From the NCBI GenBank assembly GCA_947494965.1, contig CANLWV010000005.1:1-64000 (forward strand): a stretch of DNA of 64,000 nucleotides. Direction: 5' to 3'. The notes under the pieces are model-generated. The model was given only the letters and a program-made list of their open reading frames with translations, was not told the origin of the DNA and did no database searches. Position numbers and translations under genes: made by a program. The stretch is from an uncultured Salinicoccus sp. Its GTDB lineage: Bacteria; Bacillota; Bacilli; Staphylococcales; Salinicoccaceae. How positions within the stretch are numbered: the first letter of the stretch is position 1; each line of letters starts with the position of its first letter. Positions 8,278 through 17,646 of the stretch are shown piece after piece.

Positions 8278-9114
8278 ATGTTTTCGGTATTAAGTCAGAT
8301 TCGTAAGCGGTTTGAATACATGACACCTGTGGAGCAGCGCATTGCTAATTTCATGCTGGAAAATCCAGCTAAAGTCATCAACATGCCAGTCAAGGATATC
8401 GCTAAAAACAGCAGTACGAGTGATGCTGCCATCGTCAGGTTTTCAAAGCGGATTGGTCTTGCAGGCATCAAGGAATTGAAAGTGGAACTTGCCAAAGAGT
8501 TACATACTCTTGAGAAAGAGAATATTTCAAGAGTGATCGATCTGGAGCAGGATACCCATCGGGAGATTTTCGATAAAGTTTTCAAAAACACCATCCAGGC
8601 ACTCTATAATACCGAAAAGATAGTGGACCGCGATGCAATCAAGCAAGCGGCGGAACTATTTGCAAAATCCCGCAATACCTTCATATTCGGAGTGGGCGAC
8701 GCAGCGAGCGTCGGTACCGAGTTCGAACAGAACCTCCACCGCATAAACATCAATGCTTTCTTCACCACGGATAAATACTTCTGCATGACCCGCTTATCGA
8801 ATGCGACTGAAGATGATGTACTATTCCTCATCACTCTATCAGGTAAGACCCGGGAAGTGGTGGAAGTGGTCAAACTCGCCAAAAAGTTGGGCATCAAGAC
8901 AGTCATACTGACCCAGAACCACGCCTCGATCGCTAAGCGTAATTCAGATGTGGCAATAGAGATTACGGAGGAAGAGAACAATATTCAGTATATGAATATG
9001 ACGAGCCGTATCGCACAGCTTGCGATATGTGATGTGCTATTCTTCTATACGTGCCGCCAACTGGGTTCGAAGGCTTATGAAACGATTATGAAGACATATG
9101 ATATCACACATTAG
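8278..9114 (+). CDS. MurR/RpiR family transcriptional regulator
   Basis: A 278-residue regulator with an N-terminal HTH_6 domain (about 1-77, with KDIAKNSSTSDAAIVRFSKRIG as the helix-turn-helix) and a C-terminal SIS sugar-phosphate-binding domain (about 120-260, with the SGKTREVVEVVKLAKKLG loop). The family senses phosphosugars. The ATG at 8278 follows a purine-rich GAGAGGGG site. It sits 124 bp downstream of the GH32-like gene, whose binding partner or ligand pathway it may share, but no transporter or kinase is nearby to name the sugar. Confidence 0.9.
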   Translation: MFSVLSQIRKRFEYMTPVEQRIANFMLENPAKVINMPVKDIAKNSSTSDAAIVRFSKRIGLAGIKELKVELAKELHTLEKENISRVIDLEQDTHREIFDKVFKNTIQALYNTEKIVDRDAIKQAAELFAKSRNTFIFGVGDAASVGTEFEQNLHRININAFFTTDKYFCMTRLSNATEDDVLFLITLSGKTREVVEVVKLAKKLGIKTVILTQNHASIAKRNSDVAIEITEEENNIQYMNMTSRIAQLAICDVLFFYTCRQLGSKAYETIMKTYDITH

Positions 9115-9134
9115 CCCCTCATTGAGGGGCTTTT
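9113..9134 (+). terminator. Terminator after the RpiR regulator
   Basis: AGCCCCTC-AT-TGAGGGGCT hairpin beginning inside the stop codon, followed by TTTT. Confidence 0.85.
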
Positions 9135-9326
9135 ATTATGGGGAAATTGAAATGTCAAGCGGACATCTGACTGCAACATATCTGCAATAATCTTTAAAAT
9201 AAATCAGCCATTATTAAGGTTGTGTAACAAACTTCCATTTTTATAGATGCCGATGCATTCTTCTAATATACTCTGTTTATGACATTAATTGTTCAAAGAA
9301 CGTAGAGGCAGTTTGGAGGCATTGAA

Positions 9327-10199
9327 TTGATAGATAGAACAATAAGGCTGGGCATTTCATCGCTTTTGATAATATCCACCCTGTTTGCCATTAATACAAA
9401 TGCTGTCATGGAGGCAGAACAAGTAGATGAAGATGCGGAGGGAGGCCATGAAGCGCCATCTGCAGAAGAGGCCCCCGGGCAGGAAGATATGATAAAAGAC
9501 ACGCCTGATCAGGAAGATGCAGTGCAAGCGCCGGAAACACCTGCCGTCGAACCTGAAGAAGGGCTACTGATACAGACGGAGCCGGAACAGAGTCAGGAAG
9601 AAGCAATCCATAAGCGTGCAGCAGAGGACAAAAAAGAAGCGGAATCTGCTCCCTCTTCAGAAGAAGAGAGCGGAGAAATATGGGAAAACACACCGGATAC
9701 ATCTGAACCTTCCACAGGAGAAGCCCCGCCCATCGCTGATTCAATAGTGGAAGATGCTGAAAATATGATAGAAGAACCAGAATCAACTTCAGAGGAACCA
9801 GCTGCTCCAGAACCAACTGGAGGTGTAGCGGAGAATAGAGAAGGGTCAACTGATAGACCCAAAGCCGAACCCTCGAACGAAGAAGAATCTGAAGATGCCG
9901 GAATGCCTGCTGCCGAAGAGAAGGGGACTGTACAAAGCGGGGTGAGAGATGGTGACAATGCACCTTCTCCGAAGAACCCACCCCAGGACAGTACTAGAGA
10001 AACAGAACAGTATGATGAAAGCGCTCCTGCCAAGCAAAACATTACAGGAACTGCCTCGGCACCTAAGTTCTATCGTTATGACCATGGTGATATACTGGAA
10101 GGTATTTCATTGCACCCAGGTGCCCCTGTTGAAGAGTTGAACTTGTTGGATGAACGGGTCAACAAACTGATGTGCTCAAGAATCCTTAGAGCTGACTAA
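9327..10199 (+). CDS. Acidic Glu/Pro-rich exported protein with a degenerate C-terminal LysM-like segment
   Basis: The 290-residue product starts at TTG 9327 (TGGAGG 7 nt upstream). A hydrophobic stretch at about residues 8-25 ending in NTNA looks like a signal peptide. Residues 28-235 are low-complexity and very rich in Glu, Pro, Ala and Ser, as in cell-wall spacer regions. The last 40 residues (FYRYDHGDILEGISLHPGAP onward) align by eye with LysM (Y-V-GD-L--I---G--V-EL). The final LysM strand is missing in frame, but another frame reads AQESLELTK just before its own stop. No LPXTG sorting motif is present. It could be a truncated LysM surface protein; function unknown. Confidence 0.6.
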   Translation: MIDRTIRLGISSLLIISTLFAINTNAVMEAEQVDEDAEGGHEAPSAEEAPGQEDMIKDTPDQEDAVQAPETPAVEPEEGLLIQTEPEQSQEEAIHKRAAEDKKEAESAPSSEEESGEIWENTPDTSEPSTGEAPPIADSIVEDAENMIEEPESTSEEPAAPEPTGGVAENREGSTDRPKAEPSNEEESEDAGMPAAEEKGTVQSGVRDGDNAPSPKNPPQDSTRETEQYDESAPAKQNITGTASAPKFYRYDHGDILEGISLHPGAPVEELNLLDERVNKLMCSRILRAD

Positions 10200-10270
10200 G
10201 CTGGAACATCAAAATTGTTGAAGTTGGCAGTAGAGTGAATGTGCAGAAATGGTCTGCATCATACGTCCAT

Positions 10271-10318
10271 AAAAAAAGATTGAAACGCCCATTTCGATGA
10301 GAAATGGGCGTTTCAATC
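10271..10318 (-). terminator. Terminator of the oligoendopeptidase gene
   Basis: Perfect 18-bp stem (10278-10295 with 10301-10318) and five-base loop. On the minus strand it is followed by seven T (A-run at 10271-10277), and its outer base is part of the stop codon at 10318. Confidence 0.93.
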
Positions 10319-12018
10319 TATAGTGCACTGTCATCAATCGAATTGAGATAGCCTTCCGCTTCTTTAACGACCGATTGTAGGCAACCATCTTCAAAAGGCG
10401 AGATGAGATTTGCTTCTTCAACCAGTGCATTGAACGGCAATGAGCCACCGAGACGGCACAGGTTGATGTAGTCGCTCCATGCGCCATCGAAATCCTCATT
10501 GGCACGCTTCCAGAATTGCATGGCACAGACTTGTGCAAGGGTATAGTCGATATAGTAGAACGGATCGCTGAAGACATGCCCCTGTTTATGCCAAAAAGCG
10601 CCACTTGCAAGCGGTTCTATGCCATCGTAATCACGATGCGGCAAATACTTGTCTTCGAGTTTCTGCCATTCTTGTCGCCGTTCTGCTGGAGACAGTTCAG
10701 GATGCTCATAGACGATGTGCTGGAATTCATCTATGGCAACTCCGTAAGGCAGGAAAGAAATGTTATCCGCCATGTGCGTGTATTTGAATTTATCAGTATC
10801 CTCCTTGAAGAACTGTTCCATCCACGGATATGTGAAATACTCCATGCTCATGGAATGGATCTCTGCAGATTCAAGAGTCGGGAACTGATACTCCGGCACC
10901 TCGAAGCCGCTTGACATATAGCTTTGGAACGCATGACCCGCTTCGTGCGTCAAAACGGTCACATCATCAAGGGTGCCGTTGAAGTTGGAGAAGATGAAAG
11001 GGGAGGAGTAGTCTGGTATGAAAGTGCAGTACCCGCCGCCTTCTTTTCCTTTTTTGGCCTCAACATCAAACAGTTCGCGCTGCCTCATGAACTTAAAGAA
11101 TTCACCAGTTTCCTTGGATAATTCAAGATACATATTTTCGCCCGCCTGCAGGATATCTTCGGTATCCCCTTTGGGCACAGCATTACCGGTTGTAAAATCG
11201 AATGATTCATCATATATCTTCAGTTTCTCGACACCAATCCGCCTACGCTGCCTCTCCTTAAGTTCAGTGACGAGTGGCACGACATGTTCTGCAACCTGAT
11301 CCCTGAAGTTCTGTACCATATCACTGTCATAATCGATGCGGTTCATGCGGATATAACCGAGTTCGATGAAGTTTTTGTAGCCGAGCTCCACCGCAATCTG
11401 GTGGCGCGTCTTAACCAGGTCGTCATAAATCTGGTCGATTTTATCCAGATGCGTCCCCATGAATCCTTGGACCGCTTCAGTGGCTGATCGACGCATTTGA
11501 CGGTCAGTATGTTGGGCGTAGGGTCCGAATTTCGATAGGTTGAGGACCTTTCCATCGAATTCGATTTCTGCTGAAGCGAGCAGTCTGGAGTATTCCGAAT
11601 CAAGCTTGTTCTCTTTTTGAAGGAGGGATTTGACTTTAGGGTCGAATCCTTTGACGGCTTTTTCAGCCAATGAGAAAAGTTGCTTGCCGTAGCGCTGTTC
11701 CAACTCACTTCTATAGGGGCTGGCAATGAGCGTCTGGTAGTATTTGAAATCGATCTCCTGGATGGCTGGGCCGTATTCATCGAAGAAATTCCGCTCTTTA
11801 TCGTAAAATGCATCCCTTGTATCTATTGTCGAACGGATAAGCGCCAGATTACTCATCGTGGAGAGGTGATTGAAGTATGTGTTAAGGCGGTCGATGACCT
11901 CGGCTTGAGCATCCGCCGAATCCTTTTCCTTAAACTCTTCAAGCAGTGTGTCGACTTCCGCCGCTATCTTTTTGATATCGGGTCTTTCATATTCATATTC
12001 CGAAAACGTATGTACCAT
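10318..12018 (-). CDS. M3 family oligoendopeptidase F
   Basis: A cytosolic zinc metallopeptidase of 566 residues that cleaves short peptides. The zinc-binding motif HEAGH lies at residues 358-362, preceded by the family's DDVTVL segment, and the third ligand region is in ESAEIHSMSMEYF. Length and motifs fit the shorter oligoendopeptidase clade common in Staphylococcaceae. ATG 12018 is preceded by AAGGGGATG. The gene is transcribed divergently from ppk2, with an 11-bp dyad in the gap. Confidence 0.93.
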   Translation of the reverse strand: MVHTFSEYEYERPDIKKIAAEVDTLLEEFKEKDSADAQAEVIDRLNTYFNHLSTMSNLALIRSTIDTRDAFYDKERNFFDEYGPAIQEIDFKYYQTLIASPYRSELEQRYGKQLFSLAEKAVKGFDPKVKSLLQKENKLDSEYSRLLASAEIEFDGKVLNLSKFGPYAQHTDRQMRRSATEAVQGFMGTHLDKIDQIYDDLVKTRHQIAVELGYKNFIELGYIRMNRIDYDSDMVQNFRDQVAEHVVPLVTELKERQRRRIGVEKLKIYDESFDFTTGNAVPKGDTEDILQAGENMYLELSKETGEFFKFMRQRELFDVEAKKGKEGGGYCTFIPDYSSPFIFSNFNGTLDDVTVLTHEAGHAFQSYMSSGFEVPEYQFPTLESAEIHSMSMEYFTYPWMEQFFKEDTDKFKYTHMADNISFLPYGVAIDEFQHIVYEHPELSPAERRQEWQKLEDKYLPHRDYDGIEPLASGAFWHKQGHVFSDPFYYIDYTLAQVCAMQFWKRANEDFDGAWSDYINLCRLGGSLPFNALVEEANLISPFEDGCLQSVVKEAEGYLNSIDDSAL

Positions 12019-12061
12019 CAGTTCATCCCCTTATCAGTTTCTAACAATATAGTAACATAGA

Positions 12062-12094
12062 TTCCATTATCTTCTGTATGTTCAGATAATGGAA
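12062..12094. repeat. 11-bp inverted repeat between divergent genes
   Basis: TTCCATTATCT (12062-12072) and AGATAATGGAA (12084-12094) are perfect complements separated by 11 bp, between the starts of the oligoendopeptidase and ppk2 genes. No T-run follows, so an operator is more likely than a terminator. Confidence 0.6.
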
Positions 12095-12136
12095 ATTAAG
12101 GGTACACATCTATAACGGAAAGAAAGGAGCGATAGC

Positions 12137-13582
12137 ATGGCAGAATTTGATGAAGCACTGGAAAATCGTTTGGGGGAACTCACGCGGGAGACGAAGAAGC
12201 GGGGCATCCCGTTGATGATTGTGATAGAAGGGCCCCCGGCCTCCGGGAAGTCGCGGCTGGCAAATGCTTTATACATGGCATTGGATGCAAAATATACAAA
12301 CTTCATGGCCACGCGTCCGCCCAGGGATATCGATCTCAGATACCCTTTTCTGCAGCGGTTCTGGAACCATCTGCCTAAAGCCGGGGACATCAACATCCAC
12401 TTCAGAAGCTGGTATGCCCAGTACATCAATTATAAGTCGTATGGCATCAAGGAAAATATCCGGACGGGATATGCCGACATCAGACAGGACATGAAGCACT
12501 TCGAACAGATGCTGACGGATAATGGCTATGAAATCATCAAACTCTATATTGATGCTCCAGAAGCGGTCAGGGCACGGCATATACAAAAGCTGAAGGATAA
12601 CCCGATACTTAAATGGAAAGCTGAAGAATTTGAGGAACAGCTGGACAAAACAGACTACATCAAGGAAATGAAAAAGTTTTTGGACATGCCGACCGGGTGT
12701 CCGTGGACCGTCATCGACTTTGAGGATAAAGGCGGCGCGGTCAACGCTTTGTTCTCCACAGTTGTCGAACGTCTTGAAGCACGTCTGGAGAGAGAAGATC
12801 AGACACAGGAAGAAGTAGTCGATGGTGATTTTACAAAAAATTATGAAGCAGAGTGCTTTGACTTTAATTTTGAGGATGAAAAGATCAGCCGTAAAGACTA
12901 TAAAGCCATCCTCCCTGATCTGCAGTCTAGGATGAGGGAAATCCAATTCCAACTCTACAAGGAAAAGGTGCCGCTCATCCTCGTCTATGAGGGTATGGAC
13001 GCAGCCGGCAAGGGCGGAAATATCAAACGCATCCGAGAGCATCTGGATCCGACCGGCTATACGGTCAATGCAACCGGTGCCCCGACTGATGTGGAGCTTC
13101 GCCATCATTATCTATGGCGGTTTGCCACAGCTCTTCCGAGAAGCGGCCATGTGGCCTTCTACGACCGGAGCTGGTACGGCCGGGTACTGGTGGAACGCAT
13201 TGAAGGACTGGCTTCAAAACAGGAATGGCAGCAATCCTACGAGGAAATCAAGGCCTTCGAGAAATCGCTGTACAATTCAGGGGCGATCATCATCAAATTC
13301 TTCCTGTCCTTGGATAAGGATGAACAGCTTGAACGTTTTGAGAGCCGTGAAGAGGACCCGGACAAGCAATGGAAGCTGACCGATGAAGATTGGCGGAATA
13401 GGGAGAAATGGGAGTTGTACGTCGAGGCGTCGGAAGATATGATCAGAAAGACACATACCGCTTTTGCCCCGTGGCATGTGATCCCCGGAAACAATAAGAA
13501 ATATGCGAGGATCACTGCATTGAAAAAAGTGATTGAAACATGTGAGGCAAGACTCGGAGTCAGTGCGGGGTCGGGTGGTTGA
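12137..13582 (+). CDS. Two-domain polyphosphate kinase 2 (polyphosphate:AMP phosphotransferase type)
   Basis: A 481-residue tandem PPK2 protein. Class II PPK2 enzymes use polyphosphate to convert AMP to ADP. The N-terminal half has Walker A GPPASGKS (32-39) but reads FRSWY where the Walker B-like DRSWY is expected. The C-terminal half has GMDAAGKGG (from 286) and an intact FYDRSWYGRVLVERIEG. This agrees with characterised fused PPK2 proteins, where only the C-terminal half is catalytic. ATG 12137 follows AAAGGAG. Cytosolic; it stands alone between the oligoendopeptidase and a convergent protease gene. Confidence 0.92.
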   Translation: MAEFDEALENRLGELTRETKKRGIPLMIVIEGPPASGKSRLANALYMALDAKYTNFMATRPPRDIDLRYPFLQRFWNHLPKAGDINIHFRSWYAQYINYKSYGIKENIRTGYADIRQDMKHFEQMLTDNGYEIIKLYIDAPEAVRARHIQKLKDNPILKWKAEEFEEQLDKTDYIKEMKKFLDMPTGCPWTVIDFEDKGGAVNALFSTVVERLEARLEREDQTQEEVVDGDFTKNYEAECFDFNFEDEKISRKDYKAILPDLQSRMREIQFQLYKEKVPLILVYEGMDAAGKGGNIKRIREHLDPTGYTVNATGAPTDVELRHHYLWRFATALPRSGHVAFYDRSWYGRVLVERIEGLASKQEWQQSYEEIKAFEKSLYNSGAIIIKFFLSLDKDEQLERFESREEDPDKQWKLTDEDWRNREKWELYVEASEDMIRKTHTAFAPWHVIPGNNKKYARITALKKVIETCEARLGVSAGSGG

Positions 13583-13643
13583 AAAAAAGCATTTGAAAAC
13601 TTAAAGGCATGGGGGTGAATGGCATATGCCCCGGAATATACGA

Positions 13644-13672
13644 ACGCCCCGGACTGTAATGGTCCGGGGCGT
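13644..13672. terminator. GC-rich hairpin between convergent genes
   Basis: Perfect 11-bp stem ACGCCCCGGAC/GTCCGGGGCGT with a seven-base loop, in the 95-bp gap between ppk2 and the CPBP protease gene. Neither side has a U-tract, so it is a weak or Rho-dependent terminator. Confidence 0.5.
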
Positions 13673-13677
13673 CATTC

Positions 13678-14430
13678 TCAGAATAGAAGCGGGAAAATGA
13701 TGTTGAGACCATTCCGCATTTCTTCAATCTGCTCTATATAATCCTTGAACGTCAGCTGTAATATGACGACGATACCGTTCATGATCATATGGACCATGAT
13801 CGGGACCAGTAATCTGCCGCTGATGACATATAGAAAACTGAATGTGTATGCCATGACGACATAGATCAGTATATGGGTGAAATCCCAATGGGCGATGGCG
13901 AATACAAAACCACTGAGCAGCCCGGCTACAAGAAAACCGACGATTCTCGGTCCTGGGATCACCTCGTAGATTTCAGCGAATATGGCCCGTCTGAAGACGT
14001 ATTCTTCCAGGATGGGGCCGAACAGCGCAACGACAAGGATCATGTAGGGGGCATTTTCTATCATATCCACGATGCCCATCGTATTTTCACTTTCCATTGG
14101 ATTGCCGAGGATATTGGTGTTGATGAGGCCGGCGATTATCTGAGTGGCGTATGCCAAGAACACGCCTCCGACGATCCAGGCGAAAGTCACAGGCATATCT
14201 GATTGGGGCCCGCGCTCTATCCGGTTTTTATTGCTGTGGAGTCTTCCGACAATAATGACAGCCACAACTCCCAAGGCGAATGCACCGACCTGATAAGGGA
14301 GTACGCCGCTAAGCAGCTCTTCTTCTGTAATTGATGGATTGATGAACGCCATGATGATTGATACGGGTACAACCGCAAATTGCACGGCGAGGAATATGAC
14401 GATGATTAACGCACTATATAGCTTTCTCAA
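13678..14430 (-). CDS. CPBP family intramembrane metalloprotease
   Basis: A 250-residue polytopic membrane protein of the CAAX-protease/bacteriocin-processing family. The glutamate motif EEYVFRR (Glu142, Glu143, Arg147) and the histidine motif AHWDFTH (His181, His187) form the predicted metal site within membrane helices. I place the start at TTG 14430 (product begins MRKLYSALII), with GGAGGG 4-9 nt upstream. The open frame extends to 14571 but that extension crosses the groESL promoter. Some family members act in bacteriocin self-immunity; no bacteriocin gene is near, so substrate is unknown. Confidence 0.88.
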   Translation of the reverse strand: MRKLYSALIIVIFLAVQFAVVPVSIIMAFINPSITEEELLSGVLPYQVGAFALGVVAVIIVGRLHSNKNRIERGPQSDMPVTFAWIVGGVFLAYATQIIAGLINTNILGNPMESENTMGIVDMIENAPYMILVVALFGPILEEYVFRRAIFAEIYEVIPGPRIVGFLVAGLLSGFVFAIAHWDFTHILIYVVMAYTFSFLYVISGRLLVPIMVHMIMNGIVVILQLTFKDYIEQIEEMRNGLNIIFPLLF

Positions 14431-14502
14431 GATAAGCCCTCCATTTTTCAATACTGCTATTCTACAATAAAAAAGAATGTGGTTAAAGCAAAGAGAAAAT
14501 AC

Positions 14503-14531
14503 TTGCATTATTGACCAATTTTGATTATTAT
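14503..14531 (+). promoter_or_regulatory. groESL promoter with a CtsR-like site
   Basis: TTGCAT (14503-14508), 17 bp, TATTAT (14526-14531). Between them ATTGACC-AAT-TTTGATT (14510-14526) resembles two CtsR heptads (TTTGACC) separated by 3 bp; six and five of seven bases match. Dual HrcA and CtsR control of groESL is known in Staphylococcus; the CtsR assignment here is inference. Confidence 0.6.
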
Positions 14532-14538
14532 TTAATTG

Positions 14539-14565
14539 TTGGCACTTTGAATGCTCGAGTGCTAA
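14539..14565 (+). promoter_or_regulatory. CIRCE element (HrcA operator)
   Basis: TTGGCACTT-N9-GAGTGCTAA. The right arm matches CIRCE exactly and the left arm has two differences from TTAGCACTC. It lies just downstream of the -10 and upstream of groES, the standard place for HrcA repression. Confidence 0.93.
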
Positions 14566-14599
14566 AAACATCTGTACTATTTCAAAGGAGGGCTTTTAC

Positions 14600-14884
14600 G
14601 TGTTAAAACCATTAGGCAACAGAGTCATCGTTGATTTGACCCAAAAGGAAGAAACTACAAAAAGCGGCATCATTCTGACGGAATCCGCCAAAGAGAAACC
14701 ACAGGAGGGCACAGTCGTAGCAGCTGGACCTGGTCTGGTTCTGGATAACGGCAACCGTGTCGAGCCTGAAGTAAAAGAAGGCGACCGTGTGATGTATTCC
14801 AAGTTTGCAGGTACTGAAGTGAAACATGAAGGCAAAGATTATCTGATCCTTTCCGAATCCGATATCCTTGCTGTCATCAACTAA
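14600..14884 (+). CDS. groES: Co-chaperonin GroES
   Basis: The 94-residue co-chaperonin that caps the GroEL ring. It begins [13 protein letters not shown] and has the mobile loop region ([19 protein letters not shown]) and the roof motif. Translation starts at GTG 14600, with AAGGAGG at 14585-14591. It is the first gene of the heat-shock operon under CIRCE, 63 bp before groEL. Confidence 0.98.
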   Translation: MLKPLGNRVIVDLTQKEETTKSGIILTESAKEKPQEGTVVAAGPGLVLDNGNRVEPEVKEGDRVMYSKFAGTEVKHEGKDYLILSESDILAVIN

Positions 14885-14941
14885 TCAAAATGAAATGAAC
14901 TAAAGAAATATCCATATAAAGAAACTACGCAGGAGGAATGA

Positions 14942-16573
<1,632 letters not shown>

Positions 16574-16598
16574 GCCGAAGTAAATAATGCGTAATAGA

Positions 16599-16633
16599 AC
16601 GGGGTTTGCTGATGAGCAGACCCCGTTTTTTTT
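16599..16633 (+). terminator. groESL terminator
   Basis: Stem ACGGGGT..ACCCCGT with an inner TGCT/AGCA stem, followed by eight T. Confidence 0.93.
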
Positions 16634-16684
16634 ATGGGAATGAATTTTTTAGAGTAGATGATGGGTGAAATTTAATACTGTGGA

Positions 16685-16731
16685 AAAAGAGTCTATTTTG
16701 ATTGCTGTAAATTAAAATAGGCTCTTTTAAT
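16685..16731 (+). terminator. Second AT-rich terminator-like hairpin
   Basis: A 15-bp stem (16685-16699 with 16714-16728; one G-U pair) with 14-nt loop ending in TTTT. It lies about 50 bp after the groESL terminator with no gene between, so it is a backup terminator or the end of a small RNA. Confidence 0.55.
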
Positions 16732-16771
16732 TTGCATGATAAGGAGTTGGAATCGTGATTTGCATTACTGA

Positions 16772-16820
16772 TTGACCATTTCGGTCATTCAGGTTATACT
16801 AATATTGACCGCAGTGGTCA
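16772..16820 (+). promoter_or_regulatory. Promoter and two operators of the TetR-ABC exporter operon
   Basis: The promoter is TTGACC (16772-16777), 17 bp, TATACT (16795-16800). Two copies of TGACC-N5-GGTCA occur, at 16773-16787 (on the -35) and 16806-16820 (just after the -10). Their centres are 33 bp apart, three helical turns. This is the expected layout for autorepression by the adjacent TetR protein. Confidence 0.82.
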
Positions 16821-16866
16821 TTATAAATTTGGGTGAAAGGAGATCACCATCATCTATTCCAAGTTC

Positions 16867-17472
16867 ATGAACTTAAAACCAAATAAGCAAGAAGACATAA
16901 TCAATGCGGCAATGAGGGAATTTGTCCAAAGCGGTTTTGAAAGAGCATCTACAAATGAAATCGTAAAGAAAGCCGAAATTTCCAAAGGTTCACTGTTTAA
17001 CTATTTTAACAGCAAGAAGGTTCTGTATATATATTTGATAGAGTACTGTGTGCAGATCATTGAAGGGATCATTGAGCAAATCGATTTGAATGAAGCGGAT
17101 ATATTTAAAAGAATAGAAAATATAGGGATAAAAAAACTTTGTATTCAACAAAAATTTCCACAAGTATTTGATTTTCTCATTTCCGCCAAACAAGAGGAAT
17201 CGGCTGAAGTAAGGGACATCATTAAAGAAAAGATTGACCCCGTTTATGATGAAAGCACTAAGAGGATGTATGAAAACATTGATTATTCCATGTTTCGTGA
17301 AGATATTGATATTGGGAAGGCGATAGAAATCCTGAATTGGACAATGTTTGGATTTGGGGAGAAAGGCTTAAGTCAAGTAGACACATTTGAAAACATCAGT
17401 GAATTTGGAGAACAATATCTCAAAGAATGGAAAAGTTATTCTGAGATATTGAAGCATAGTTTTTATAAATAG
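16867..17472 (+). CDS. TetR/AcrR family transcriptional regulator
   Basis: A 201-residue regulator with the TetR helix-turn-helix in about residues 10-50 (IINAAMREFVQSGFERASTN, then SKGSLFNYFNSKK). It probably represses its own operon and the exporter downstream. The first ATG is 16867, but AAAGGAG (16836-16842) is 24 nt away. In related proteins the sequence starts Met-Tyr-Ser-Lys-Phe; here the codon before Tyr-Ser-Lys-Phe is ATC (16852), nine bases from the ribosome-binding site. The real start may be this non-canonical ATC. The gene and its neighbours are visibly AT-richer than groESL, suggesting acquisition. Confidence 0.9.
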   Translation: MNLKPNKQEDIINAAMREFVQSGFERASTNEIVKKAEISKGSLFNYFNSKKVLYIYLIEYCVQIIEGIIEQIDLNEADIFKRIENIGIKKLCIQQKFPQVFDFLISAKQEESAEVRDIIKEKIDPVYDESTKRMYENIDYSMFREDIDIGKAIEILNWTMFGFGEKGLSQVDTFENISEFGEQYLKEWKSYSEILKHSFYK

Positions 17473-17646
17473 GAAGGAGATCCAAGGATATTTGGAACCA
17501 TATATTCAACCAAACAAGAAAGACTATAAACTTAAGGAAGTCCATCGATGTTTTTTAAACGGTACCCAATAAGAAATTAAAATCACCTATTTTTAAAAAG
17601 GCCGTTTTTAAAACATTAAAAACAACAAAAGGGGAGTATAAAAATT

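Noticed and set aside
9406-9981. 191-codon Leu-rich minus-strand ORF
   Set aside because: Arises from the repetitive Glu codons (GAA/GAG) of the acidic protein on the other strand.
12269-13108. 279-codon minus-strand ORF within ppk2
   Set aside because: Antisense shadow of the PPK2 gene caused by codon composition.
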